This document shows positions 1 through 12,400 of a stretch of DNA of 64,000 nt, one piece after another. The stretch covers positions 59,434,841-59,498,840 of the forward strand of contig NC_088132.1 in assembly GCF_036370855.1 (NCBI RefSeq). The letters are read 5' to 3'. Position numbers and translations under genes: made by a program. Under the pieces are notes generated by a model. That model had not been told where the DNA came from. It saw nothing but the letters and a program-made list of their open reading frames with translations, and did no database searches. Position 1 is the first letter of the stretch, and each line of letters starts with the position of its first letter. The DNA is from Dromaius novaehollandiae. Lineage: Eukaryota > Chordata > Aves > Casuariiformes > Dromaiidae.

Positions 1-434
1 TTATTCAGAATCTGGAGACTTCCCATGCTTTGATATAATCAGACTATATTACATGGTTAAAAAAAAAGAGAGAGAGTGTGAAGAAATGATTGACTGCTCT
101 TTAGAGAGTCTAGGTGAGTTTCCTATGGCCTTGAATTAACATGAATTTTAAAAGGCAAGTGGTACCCAGCTACTGTAGAATTTTTCTTGTCTTCTACAAA
201 TAGCAATATCTTAGTAATAGCTTCCCTTAACTGAATTAACTTCTTACTCTACCATAGATAAAATGTAGTAATAAAGATTTGTGGAATAAGTTTTATTTTA
301 CAAAATGCATGAAAGTGAAGTTTTGAGTAGATGTTTCTAACATGGAATTTCAGACCAACCCTTTGGTGTAGCTGATATGATATTGTTTCCTCTGAATTAC
401 ATGAATCACAGCAACTTTAAACTTTTTTTTATAG
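1..434 (+). other. TENT2 intron (partial)
   Basis: Non-coding sequence leading to the acceptor at 434. No open exon of TENT2 and no other gene is visible. Confidence 0.7.
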
Positions 435-478
435 CCCTACCTGAACCCATCCTTCCATCCCTCCAAAAAAATTACCCA
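435..478 (+). CDS. TENT2: TENT2 exon (LPEPILPSLQKNYP)
   Basis: The acceptor is T-rich ending in ATAG at 431-434 and the donor GTAAGT starts at 479. Two bases complete a codon from the previous exon outside the window, then 14 codons read LPEPILPSLQKNYP, matching human GLD2. The exon ends in phase 0. Confidence 0.9.
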
Positions 479-3400
479 GTAAGTGTTTCTTATGAATTAT
501 TACTACATCATATATGTGTATGAAGATTGTCTAAAATATATGAATTCTTAAGCATCTATAATGGGTTAAGCTAAGCATAGTCTGTTAAAATAGTCATTAA
601 TATGCTGAGTGTGAACGGTTGGTTGCTACTTTTGATCATTTCTTTAGTGAAAACAGTTTTTTAATATATGAGAACTTTACACTCGCTTGATAACTAGTGC
701 TGTTCACCAAATTCTCTCTTTGCTAGGCTGCAAATGCTCCGGTGTCATCTGTAACTTTCTGACTGTTATTTCTTAGTACATTAACTACTGTTGTTTCCAT
801 CTGATTGTGCTATATCAGAATTTCATAACTTCCAACAGCTGTTGAGTTGCTTGTGTCATCCAGCTGATATTTCTTGATTCAGAGGATTAATGGTATATGT
901 TTCCTAAGGAGGCTCTTGCGACCTCACAAAATTGGGCTTCAGTTCATACGTGAAAATCCCTTTTTCAGACTTTGCTGTTATGTCCAGATTATACTCTGCT
1001 GATTTCCAGAGAACTGTGTGGGTCTGTATGCTTTGATCCTTGGCAAAATCAAGGCCATAACTAGTGATCCTTAATCTAAGGAAGATTACCTACAAATAAC
1101 AGCTACCCTCTTAAATACTTGTCTGGGACAAAGGAGCTATTGCTGAATAGTTCTAAGCAACAATTTGCTTAGAGGAAGTCCTTGTTCCTTCCTCCTCGCC
1201 GCCTTCTCATGTATCACTTCAAATTTATTCTTTTTCATAGACAGAGAGACCAAATTATAGCAACTATGTGTGTGTTTAATATTGCTGATAATTGTGCTGA
1301 GTTAGTCTCCGAAAGCCTTTCTTTCTTTTTGCATACACTTCCTATTATGCTGAAATGGGAAGAATTGATGTCACTGTGTATCCAGGAGAAAGACCGTGAT
1401 GTCAGCCAGCTTGGATAATTAAGATAACTAAGATACAAAAGGCTTTGAACTACAGTAAACTGCAGTTTTATCCCTATTTTGTAATCCTGTTTATGTGTAC
1501 CTTTGTTAAATCTTTTTGATCTTTTTTATTTTGATTTTTTTTCTGCTATGCACCTTCTAATTTCTTCATTGTTAATGCTAAAAGCATTTGAAACTGTTTT
1601 TCATTTCTTGCACATGTATCTAAATCTCTTTTTTTAATTACCAGATTTGCTAATTATACTTGGCTAAAGCTCATGCTGCAGTATTTTAAGTTTTGTGTGG
1701 CTTGCGATTTAAAGAAAACTGTAAGAATCAGTAGCTTCTGATCTCTTTATAACAATTATTCAAACATTTATGTTTATAGAGTTTGAACTGTGTAAATGCT
1801 TTTAGAGTACTTCACAAATACTAACGGTTTAAATGATTAAAGCAAACTGAAAATTTTGAATTTGTACAAAGTGCAAGGGTGGTTCTTGCACCCTATGAAA
1901 GTGGTAAAACTTGCAGGTTGCTGTGTGCTTTCTAGAACACTGAGATAGGAGTAACATTTTATTTTGTTTTAACATAGATTTGTGTTAGTTATCTTGTGTT
2001 TGGGAGGACAGACTAAATATTCTAAGATTACTAATAAAAATATTTTATATATTCTATACCTGCTTACTATGAAACCAAATCAAACCTATGGATTGATTAA
2101 GATACTTAAATTACGCTAGAAATTTGCAAATATATTTTTGGTCTGCTGTCTCTGTTAAGGATATAATTAAGTGTTTAAATAAGTGCTGTAAAAGTTACAA
2201 TTTTAAATTACTGATATTACAAGTAAATTTTAAATTTAAAATAAGAAATACACTAGAACAATTCTGGTTTTACTTTTAGCTTACGGTGATAATTACAAAG
2301 CATGGGAAAATGTCAGTGTCCTAAGAAATGATATATTTTACTTGTGGCTGTAGCTGGTCAAAGCAGTGTACCCATTCTAATGCTACACAAATACTATGTC
2401 TCCCCTTCTGAGACACAACCTTTGAACTTAAAATCAGCTTTTTTGCAAAATCAAATTTGCAGCTTTAACTGCAGCTTGAAAAGACTTCTGGGCTTTGAAA
2501 AACTGCCTGTTCTGAATTGCAGGTGTCCCGCAAAAAAGGCGTATGTGCCTCAAATAGGAAACAAGAGGCAGATTCTCCGATTCAGTATATCTCTTCCACA
2601 GACCTGTGCGAGTGCGAAGTGCTGAAGGGCTCCCAGCTCTGCCCACCCGCGGGTTGGGTTGCCGTGGGGAGTCTCCGGCTGGCACAGAGCTGATGTCTTG
2701 CAGCTGCGAGTTTAGCGGGAGCACTGGGGTGCAGCAGAGGTGGGAGCCCAGCTCTGGGTCTTCCTGGCTGGCAGGTAGCCCCTTCTTCTCCAGCCTGACC
2801 GCTTAGACTAGAGTAGCCCACAAAATCGTTTGATCGGTCCCAAAGCTTATCGAGAACTTACCTCTGAATTAGGACTTTGACAGGTGAGCCCAGGGGAATC
2901 TGTAGTGGCTTAAGGCACTGCTTGTTCTGGTTGTTTTGCCTGAACATCTGCCAGAGGTAAATGTTGCGGTAACTGACTGGGTGTCAGAAGGCAGTACATG
3001 CCAGAGTGTCTCATGTGCCAGGTTACAGTCTGGCACATGGGTTAAATCCAGATGGAGGTGGGTTTCCACTAGTACGCTGGATTGGGAACTTCAGTGACTC
3101 TAGCGTGAGCATGCTTTTGTTTCTGCTGTCTCAGTTTCACAAGCAGTAGTGTCTTGCTAAAGGATGGTGCAGGAGATGGGATGATGCTTAAGCTACTGTA
3201 GCTACTTCAAACATTGGGAGTCAGTCCTTAGTTAGGTGCAGTTTGCTCCCCACTTAGAATTGCACTTTTTTTTTTTTTTTTTTTTGATAAATACTAGTGA
3301 AATGTTAACTTGTCAGACTGGAGAAAGGTAATTTTTGTAAATATATATGCATGTGTATATATGAATACAGGTACCTATCAAAAAAGGCAAAATATTATGC

Positions 3401-6400
3401 TGATGTTACCATTATAAACTTCTTTTGGAGGAAGAATCTTGTACAGTCAGTTAAGCTCATTTTACATCTGAGTATCTTGATGTATAGATTTTTTGGATGT
3501 ACACTTGTATTCTTTTCCAGTGTGTAAGGGGGAAAGAGAACATGCGTCAGCATTATTGTAGCTTGAATATGATGCATTTTGCTGAATGCTAGTCATTCAG
3601 CATACAGAATATGCAGCCAACCAAGCTAGAGGAGAGGTCTGGCAAAAAAAAAGGGGGGGGGGGAGGAAAAGCTTTGCATTCCTTTTTTCTGGAATATTTT
3701 GAAATGATGAATAGCTCATTGATTTTTTTGTTTGTTTGTTTTCCCCCCCACCCCCCTCAATTAGCTCCTGAGTTTCTTTTACATTTCTTAAGACGTTATG
3801 AGGCAAAAGTACAGCAAGCAAATGAGGGACTAGTTCTCAAAGACATTGAATTTCTTGCCTTGTTGCCTTCTAGAGCAAGTTAAGAAGGGAAAACTTGCAG
3901 GAAAAGCCGACTTGAAACTGAGCTAATTTTAAGGATGCTTTGAAATTTTCTCTCATTACCAGCCTCCCTTAGGTAGATTATCTGTAATCTGTACCTTGCT
4001 CCATTTATCTAGTTATTCCTGGAGTCCATCTAGCAGGAAGAAAAGAACTGTTATCTTTGTTTTACAATAGGTGAATGAAGGTGGGGAGAGGCTAATAAGG
4101 TTTCATGGGTTGTCTGTGGCAAAGCAGAAAAATGAGCCCAGATTTCCTGTGGCCAGTCTGTCTTATTCCCTGGACACTGAGTGATTGCACTGTTAAGAAA
4201 TGACCTTAAACAGGCTGTATTGTAGGTTATTGATGTATTTTGACAGAAATTTTCATTAAATCTTCCCTATACCCTTTCTCAGGTTAAAGCAATAATTAAT
4301 TTGGTCTTATATGTAAAAATTTCTAATCTGCTAATAGCAATTTCCTCCGTAGCAGGCTTGCTGTATATCAGAAGGACAAAACACTTCTTTCTTTTTCCTC
4401 TCTACAAGTGGTGATCAGCAGCCCTCAATGTTTTTTATTTAAAAAAAAAAAATAGAAAATTTAGGAATTGCATCTTTTCTGCCAAAAGTGGGAATCTTTG
4501 GATGTGGTCTGTTTCCTGCTCCTCAAATGAGTCCTTCAGATTTGCTGCAGTGGTGCTTACACAACTTTTGATCAACTGTAAATTCAGTGAAGAAACAGGC
4601 AAACTGAATATTCTGAAAAATGCCTTCATTTGGACTATACTTCTGTCATAATCACCATTTTCAAAATACAGTTTTCTGATTATAAAACTGCAAGTTTTCC
4701 TAACTTCATGTTGTATCAACTGGCAACAAATCAAATTGATAAAATGTTTGGATAAAATGGTCCTTCCTATCCATTTGCTCTTCTCCATTTTCTGGATTTA
4801 AGCATATACATGCACAAGAATGCAAGTACATCTCTTTTTTGCCATAAGCTTTATTACAATAATAGCTGATATATTGGTTTTTGCTGTTGTTACGGCAGTT
4901 ACTAGTTCATTGCTTTCTTTATTCAAATTTAAATTAATACAACATTAATACAAATTAATCTTGATTAATATATAAAAATGTAAATAAAACATAGACAATA
5001 TCCTTGTTTCCGTGTTTCAGTCACATTTAATGCCAAGATAGCTAAGAAAAAGCAACATCCTCTGCAAGTTAGTAATAGTACTAAAGAAAATAGGTTATTT
5101 ATTATTCTGAAAAATAATAACCCATAGTCTTGTGTTTTAGCTGCTCAGTATACTAACCTCATTGCAGTGGCAGATTTTTCTTGCAGCTGAGAGGTTTTCA
5201 GTAATTTGAATATATAGAGCATAAAGGAAAACTCGTTCAGCTTTTCAAAAATGTCTACTAATGCTAGTAAGTAAATGTTTGGTGGCAGTAGACATCTGTC
5301 ATGGTAACTTCCCTGCATTTCTGTTTTTATCGTTAAGAGTCAACAGCCCTTGTTCTCGTTCCTCTTTTTCCCCATGTCCGTTTCCTCATGAGCTGTTATA
5401 ATGCTCATACTAGGTCTATTTGTTATGACTCTTCTGCAACTTTCTGTGGGCATGGGCAAGGAGTGGCTTTCACTCCAGTAGGTATCTGATTTACCTTAGG
5501 GTCAAAATCATATATAATGTACAATCTATGGAAAGCTTCTGTTCCCCTTTTAGATCTTTAAGTATATGCCGTGTATCTACTTTTTATGTCCCCCTCCATG
5601 CTTTTGGTGTGTTCTGCTGGATTGTAAGGTGTTAAATTCTGAGCTCTGGTAACTGTCATAGCATTTTATACACAAAATTCTATGATGTGAGAACAAAAGC
5701 CCAAATTTTTTACAGCTGGAAACATGGCCTTTTTTTAATGGAAGATGTGTTGTTCAAGGTCACAGAAAATTTTGCTGGAATTGGCAAAAAGGACAAGAGT
5801 CCCAAACTTTCAAACCCTACTGGTTTGATCACTAACTACATTTGACTCGGAGGAAGCATTGCCTGGTGTGAACATGGAAATAGTATTACAGTGTGTAGTG
5901 TTTTCAGTAATACTGTAGTACTATAAAGTTAGAAAGTCATGCCTGATGTTACTCTTTAAAACAAGAAAGTAGGGGAGGGGGAGATGCACTAAGAAGACAG
6001 AATAGGTTCCTAAATTTGTGTGTGTGTTGGGTTTATTTTCCTTGAAATACACAAGGCATTGTGGTAAAATGTAGCATCCTGGTATTATCAACTTTTCAAA
6101 GCAGAAGATATGTTCTCTTCTTGAACTTACAGTCTGTCAGAGGAACCTAAATGATATAATGGACATTTAAGCAGTGTAGCAAACTTAAAGCAATGTTAGT
6201 TTAGTCTTGAGCAAGGAACTTTCTACACTGGTAATGGTGATTTTCCTTTTTAGCAAACCTGCAGTATTTCTGAAAGAGAAGCATACTTCAGCTTAAATGG
6301 TAGGGTCTGTGTATTCAGGTCTGTTGTATAACTCACCTTTTATTCTTTCAGATAGCTTGGATAGAGGAGGTGCTGCCACAATCTTTGGACTCATTATGTG

Positions 6401-9400
6401 GGAAGATGCAAGTTTGTTAGAGCTAGTGGGGTTGACATGCAAATTGAATTCTGTGCTGTGGGAAATAAGTCAGGCCCTCCTTTTGGAGTGAGTGTTTCTA
6501 TACTGCAGGTATGGAAACTTAGTGATACCTGCATTAGCTTCACACACCCTATCTCAGCTCAGCTGCAGCCAGCTCAGTGCAGGCTGCCTTACTCTGCTTC
6601 TGCTCATGTGGTTTTACTAGTATGCAAGCACAAGCTCAGTTCAGAGGTGTTTCTGTGTTAAAATTCTTAAGCAAACAGAAGATAAGGGATGGTCTCACTC
6701 TCATGGGCAAGGTGATTCTACCTGAGCTCAGTGGGAGTAACTAGTATGCAGCACAGCAGCACAGGAGAAATAGAGCTTTTTCATTTTAATTTGTACTTGA
6801 AATTCCAATAAGCAAATGAGAGGCAGACTTTTATTGTTGTTGTTGTAAGTAAAAATACATGCCAAGATTAAAGCTGTGTGTGTGTATATATACTCTCTGA
6901 TTTTATTTTGACAGGACTCTTTTGATCCTACTATGCAGTTGCACCTTGTTCATCAAGCCCCATGTACCATTCCTCCTTACCTCTCAAAAAATGGATCAAG
7001 TCTTGGAGATCTGCTAATAGGCTTCTTTAAATATTATGCCACAGAATTTGAGTAAGTATTAAACTCATCTTAGCATTTTGAAACATGTAAAATTTTGCTT
7101 TCTTCTGATACATCAACATCTTAAGTCCCTTAAAGAGGAAAGAATAACAGCAATGCAGAAGTGATAACTGACAGAGAGGAAACAAGTGAAAGGAACTGAG
7201 GACGGTGGGAATGCTGATATAAATAGTGTTGTCTAAAGTTTTTTGATTAGTGAAGCTACTTATTTTGTAAAATAGCTGCCAAAAGTTAGATAGCTCTGTC
7301 CTTCTAAAATAGCTGGATTTCTTTTTTATATTACACTGTTTTAAAACTGCATATGCCTGTGCAAGAAAGATCTACTCTTAGTTTTAGTTAAAGGTATTGC
7401 TTATGATCTGGAATTACTTGAACCCTAATAGCTGCACTTGTTTTCTGTCACCCCAAGGCAATGGAGGTTATTGACCAGATGACTCATTACTTTAACCATA
7501 ACAGACATGAATATAGGCCATTTTTACTGAGGAATTCTCCCATATCTAGGTGGTTCACTAACCTTGTTGGTTTGCTAGAATCTGAGTTTAATTTTGTCAT
7601 CTGGACTTTCCTGTGAAAGAGAAATAGAAGACAGACAAAGTTGTGAGAGAATCTGAAAAAACATAGATTATGAATGTTTTAACAAATTATTAGTTGAGAA
7701 TCTCTTAAAGATTGCTTGTGCATATGAAACATTAGATTGTTGTATTTAAATAAGCTTAAAGATCATTTAAAGACTTTGTTCAGGCCATTGATTCATACAT
7801 GTTACTGTCTATTTTGTATATGTCTATCATAACTGTTCTCTGGAAGGGGAACAAAGTGTATGACTGCTGATGATATTTGTTATCATTTTTTGTAGTGTTC
7901 ATATCCTACATCAGTGCAAGAAATTAATCATCATGAAATCCTTCAAAGCAAATATCACTGGGGTGTGCACTGCGTGTGGAATTTGTAACTTAAATCCATA
8001 TGGCCTGTGGCAATTCATGAGCTAATTGCACTTTGTGCGTGCTTAAACCTGATCTTGAGAGATGTTCATATAAAGGGCTTTCCTTTAACAAGTTCTGCAG
8101 AGAAGAGAATTGTCTTTTGTTCTAAAAGATTTCATTGGGTTGCTGTCTCTTCAGCTGCCCAGGTGCTGTTTGCTAAATGCATAAATTATAGGATATTGCT
8201 GTGTGGTCCTTAAAAGAACATCCTTAAGTTCCTAATTTGTGTAGGACACTAGATGCATCCTTTGCTACTCATATGTATAATGAGTTGTTAATCTCATCCT
8301 ATCAGGAAGTGATCTATTTAGTAAATATTTTTCCACTGGGGAAGAAGTTCCTGGTTTGCCTGTGCAAACTAGCAGGAAAAATCTTGTCCAAATCTGGGAA
8401 AAATATCTAATTTTACTCTCCTTGTTCATGTGCCTGTCAACATACAGCCAGGAGCAGATTTCTGTGCAAGTTGGGAGCTGGTCCCTGTTTCTGTTGCTTA
8501 AAGGATTTTTTTTTTTTTTTGGTCTGCTGTAAGACATTGAGGATGCACTAGGAAGTATGAAAAATGTCAACACTGCAATATCATTACTTGAACTGATGAT
8601 AATCCCTGATTATTATTTTTAGCAATGATCATCATCTAAGGAAAAGATGTTACCTAAATTTAATCTCAGAGGCATGGAGGAGCTTCTGGTTTAAAAAAAA
8701 AGGCTGAAAAGATTGAGGGGCTTAGTGTAGGTATAGAAGCAGAAGAAAAGGGAATCAAAAGGCCTTTGGACCCTCTAAAGAAGACTGGAATGCAAATGAA
8801 GATTTGAGGGCATCGATATGAAAACTCACTAGAGGAAAAGTTAGGATAAGTAGAGAATGACAATAGGATAGTTGCTGAAGTCAAGAGAAGAAAATATCCC
8901 CCCCCCCCCCCAAAAAAAACCCCCCAAACCTGTGATGAACATTTTGCCAGTTTTTTCAGCATTAACTATCTGTTAAATATTTAAACTTTGACTAGTGATG
9001 GTATGCTAAAAAAGCTATAGAAAATATTCATAAAAATTCCTATGTTGAGAATGTTATATAGCTGAGAAGTCATATAAGGAAATGACACACATAATGCAGC
9101 AACCTATGTTATTTTTAGCTATTTTTCCTATGGAAATAAAACTAAATGAGTTGTTCTGTTCACTTGGCCATGACCCTCTGTGTACCCCTGATAACTTTTA
9201 AACATGGTTTGAAAGGAGCAGGGTGCAGGTCTTAAAGGTATTAGACTTCCTTAAAGTCTTAGGAAAATTGGTAATTGGATGGAGGAGAGAAACCCAAATT
9301 AGTGCCCCTGATCAGGAGAAAGCAAGCAGAACATGGTGTTTAAATATTTTCTTGCACCTGATAGCCAGCCACTGAGAACCAATGTAGCTCCAAGCTATCC

Positions 9401-12400
9401 GTAGTGTATGTTATCTTTGCTTTGAGGTTGCTGCTGGGAACATGCTGGGGAGGATAGAATTATTATTAGAGGTGGGAATGAGGATGACAGTTAAATACAC
9501 ACAACACAGGGCTCTGTTACTTTTGCGTTTCGCGGAACTAGTGTTTTACTCCTAAACATGTAAAATATTTTCATTGTTGTAATGAATAATTTTGTCATTC
9601 TTTGCTTTTCCTGTAAGACATTTACTAGTGCCTTTTTTATGTGCAGAATTTTTGAGTTTATATTCCAGATAACATGACTGTTAAGTTAGGTCACATCTAA
9701 ATGACCTGTACTGTGCCAGTGAACTTTTGCTTTTGAACTGTAATATGTTTGATAAAAAGATTCCTAAAGAAAATACTACTACAATATTCATACAAGTGAC
9801 TTTAGTAGATTCCTATCTATGAAGTAGGACACAGAACTACAAGGTTTGATACACAGGATGTGTTTTGCTGAAAGAACAACTTGCAGTCAAGAATGATCAG
9901 ATAATGTGTGATCATCATCGTTTTGGACAGAATGAGTCACTGAAGTTACCTGCCTGCAATGCTTAACTGATCACCTATTTGCATGTATTGGCTGGGAAGA
10001 TGGAGACATGTTATTTTAAATTTCCCCCTCAGTCCGACAAAGGCCAGTAGGTATTTCCATTAAAATCTTTGTTATTTTACATGAGGTAGTGAGTAATACT
10101 TAATGGCAGGATGGGACCAATGAGTGGGGCACAAAGGAAGAAACAAGAGCCTTTAATGCTGTGCGGCCTTAAACAAGTTTATCTCCTTGTGCTGTGTTTT
10201 CACCTTTTGCTGTTTTATCTGCTTCATTTATTTAGACTGTAAGCTCTTTCAGAGGAGACTGATTGCCATGTGCTTGCACAGTGCCCATCCCACAGTCCTA
10301 CTCTGGGTCTTTTGGCTGTCTGTATAGAAAGTAACTTTTCTCCCCTTCATAAGTTATCAGCAATGTTATTTGGAAATCGCTGCACGTGTTGGACTCAGAC
10401 ACCACATCTGGCAAAGCTTAAACAATCTGCTAGCACGGTTGTGTAACTCGCCTGCCATACAGCTACACAAGTCTCAGAGTCTGCATAACACTTCACACGA
10501 TTCAGCAGGCTGAAAGTATGCTTTTAGTGCTGTTTTAGCTTTCAGTATTTCATGTTATCAGAGCTCTGCTGATTATGCAGCTAATCTGATAAAGTATAAA
10601 AATGTGTGGAGGTGTTCTCAAAAGAAAGTATTTGGAAGCTTGTCCCATGTTTACCAGGCCCTCTCACAAGTGTCTGATTTCAGTTGTGCAGCTGTGAGTG
10701 AAGGCAGCAGGTTTTTGCTTGGCTGGCTTTTCACAAAGTGAGACCTTGAAGCAAGGCCTTGCTTCTCTATCCTGAAGATATTGCTGGGCACTAGAGATTA
10801 TCATTTGGGACCCTACTTCTTTTCTATTTATTGTTTCAAGTTATGTAACAGTTGTTTAAGTTCATTCACTGATGAAGATGTATTTGTTTGGATGTGATAG
10901 AAGATCAGTTTTATTATCTTGACAAAATATATTGCTGCTCTTAGCTCTCCTCAGGGCAGGATTGGTCATGTAGTAAAGTGATCATATTTTTTAGAAAAAA
11001 AAAAATTGCAATTTGTACCCAGTTTAATGAGGGTATTTATGCAAGTAATTCGAGCTCATAAGAATGCTCAAATACTACTTGTTTTAGCCAAACATAGATC
11101 AAATACTCTGTTGCATACTTTTTTACTGGCCTGGGTGTTTCTGATTTCTTAAACTAAGCTTTTGGACAAAGCAGAGGATGTGAACAGTCAGCTGCTTCTG
11201 CTCATGACCAATGTTCTGGAAGTGCAGTCCAAGTTTCTTCAGTGCTCAAGTCGTTTGTTTATTTCTTTTAAGCGATTCATCTTAATTTCTTGTTAAACTT
11301 GTCTTGATGGCAGGTTTTTAAAAAGACCTGATGGCTTGATGTACAGCAAAGTAGTTGCTACTTCACAATATTTCTGATTCTCACAAATGTGGTCTACTTT
11401 GGGAATTAGGAAGAGTGATGGATTAGAATGAAAGCTTCCTTTGCTTTGAATCTTTGAATGCTAGAAATGACCTATCTGTTAAAAAAATCAGTACAGATGT
11501 AGATGATCAAGAGGAATCTAAATATACACAGACATGTGTGAATAAATAATCCAAGGTATCCTAAAGTATGCTTCATGTGCTCTGTCCTGCAACCTTTTGA
11601 ATATCAAAAAAAACCCCAACCCTGTTCATATTCTTAAATAGAAGAAGAAGAATGTGTATGTTCTGCTGTGGAAGTACACTTGTTCAAACAGCTGACTTTC
11701 ATAAGTGGCTTTAATCATGAGTTGTTTCCAAACTAATTTGTAGAATCTGTGGGGGCAGATTATTAGCTGGTGTAAACTCTTATCACTGTTGACTCAATGG
11801 AGTTACGACAGCTGAGCTATGACCTAAGAAGCACAGAATTCTTCCAAATTTAACTGATGATTTACAGATTGTGTTTTGATTTACAGTTGGTATTTGTGTA
11901 ACTGCAGAATGCTAATTACACTCAGCCAGGTTCCTCTCTCTTTGCGATATGGCAAAAGATCCATACTGCCAGCAGCTCCAGTCAGCTGTACATAAATCCA
12001 GTGCTGCTGGCAGCATGCTACCTGCCTATTTCTAGTCCTCATCTAATGGCGGGGGGTGGTGGTGACCCACTGTTGGCATTCCTGGCCTTTGCTGATATGG
12101 TAGTTTCCTGGTTTAGTTAAGAGCAGCTGGGAACTGGCTGTGTAGGATTGGTTAAGATCATAAAACTGCAAATGGTTCGATTTGGTTGCCATTGTGTTTG
12201 ACATATAGTCATGCCAAGCACATTTATCAAAGATTTCCCTCTAAACTGTACTGCTGTTCCCTCTTTGGTAAGATCGTTTCCAATGTTTTTGCTGTTATAA
12301 AATTGTGCGCAGGAAGTAGGTTATCGTCAAATGTGTAGTTGTTGCACTGACATTACAGCTATAGAGGATCTAAAATTCATCCTATACAAAGCGTAAATGC

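Larger units (their letters stand above)
479..6914 (+). other. TENT2 intron
   Basis: AT-rich intron of 6.4 kb. It contains two probable MIR-like relics (listed separately), a T20 run at about 3266-3285 and a G-rich run at 3651-3663. The short open frames show no recognisable protein and no codon conservation that I can see. Confidence 0.75.

Noticed and set aside
4435..4788. 117-codon antisense frame in a TENT2 intron
   Set aside because: It lies in AT-rich intron, has no recognisable similarity, and ends in a poly-Phe/Lys tail from an A-run.
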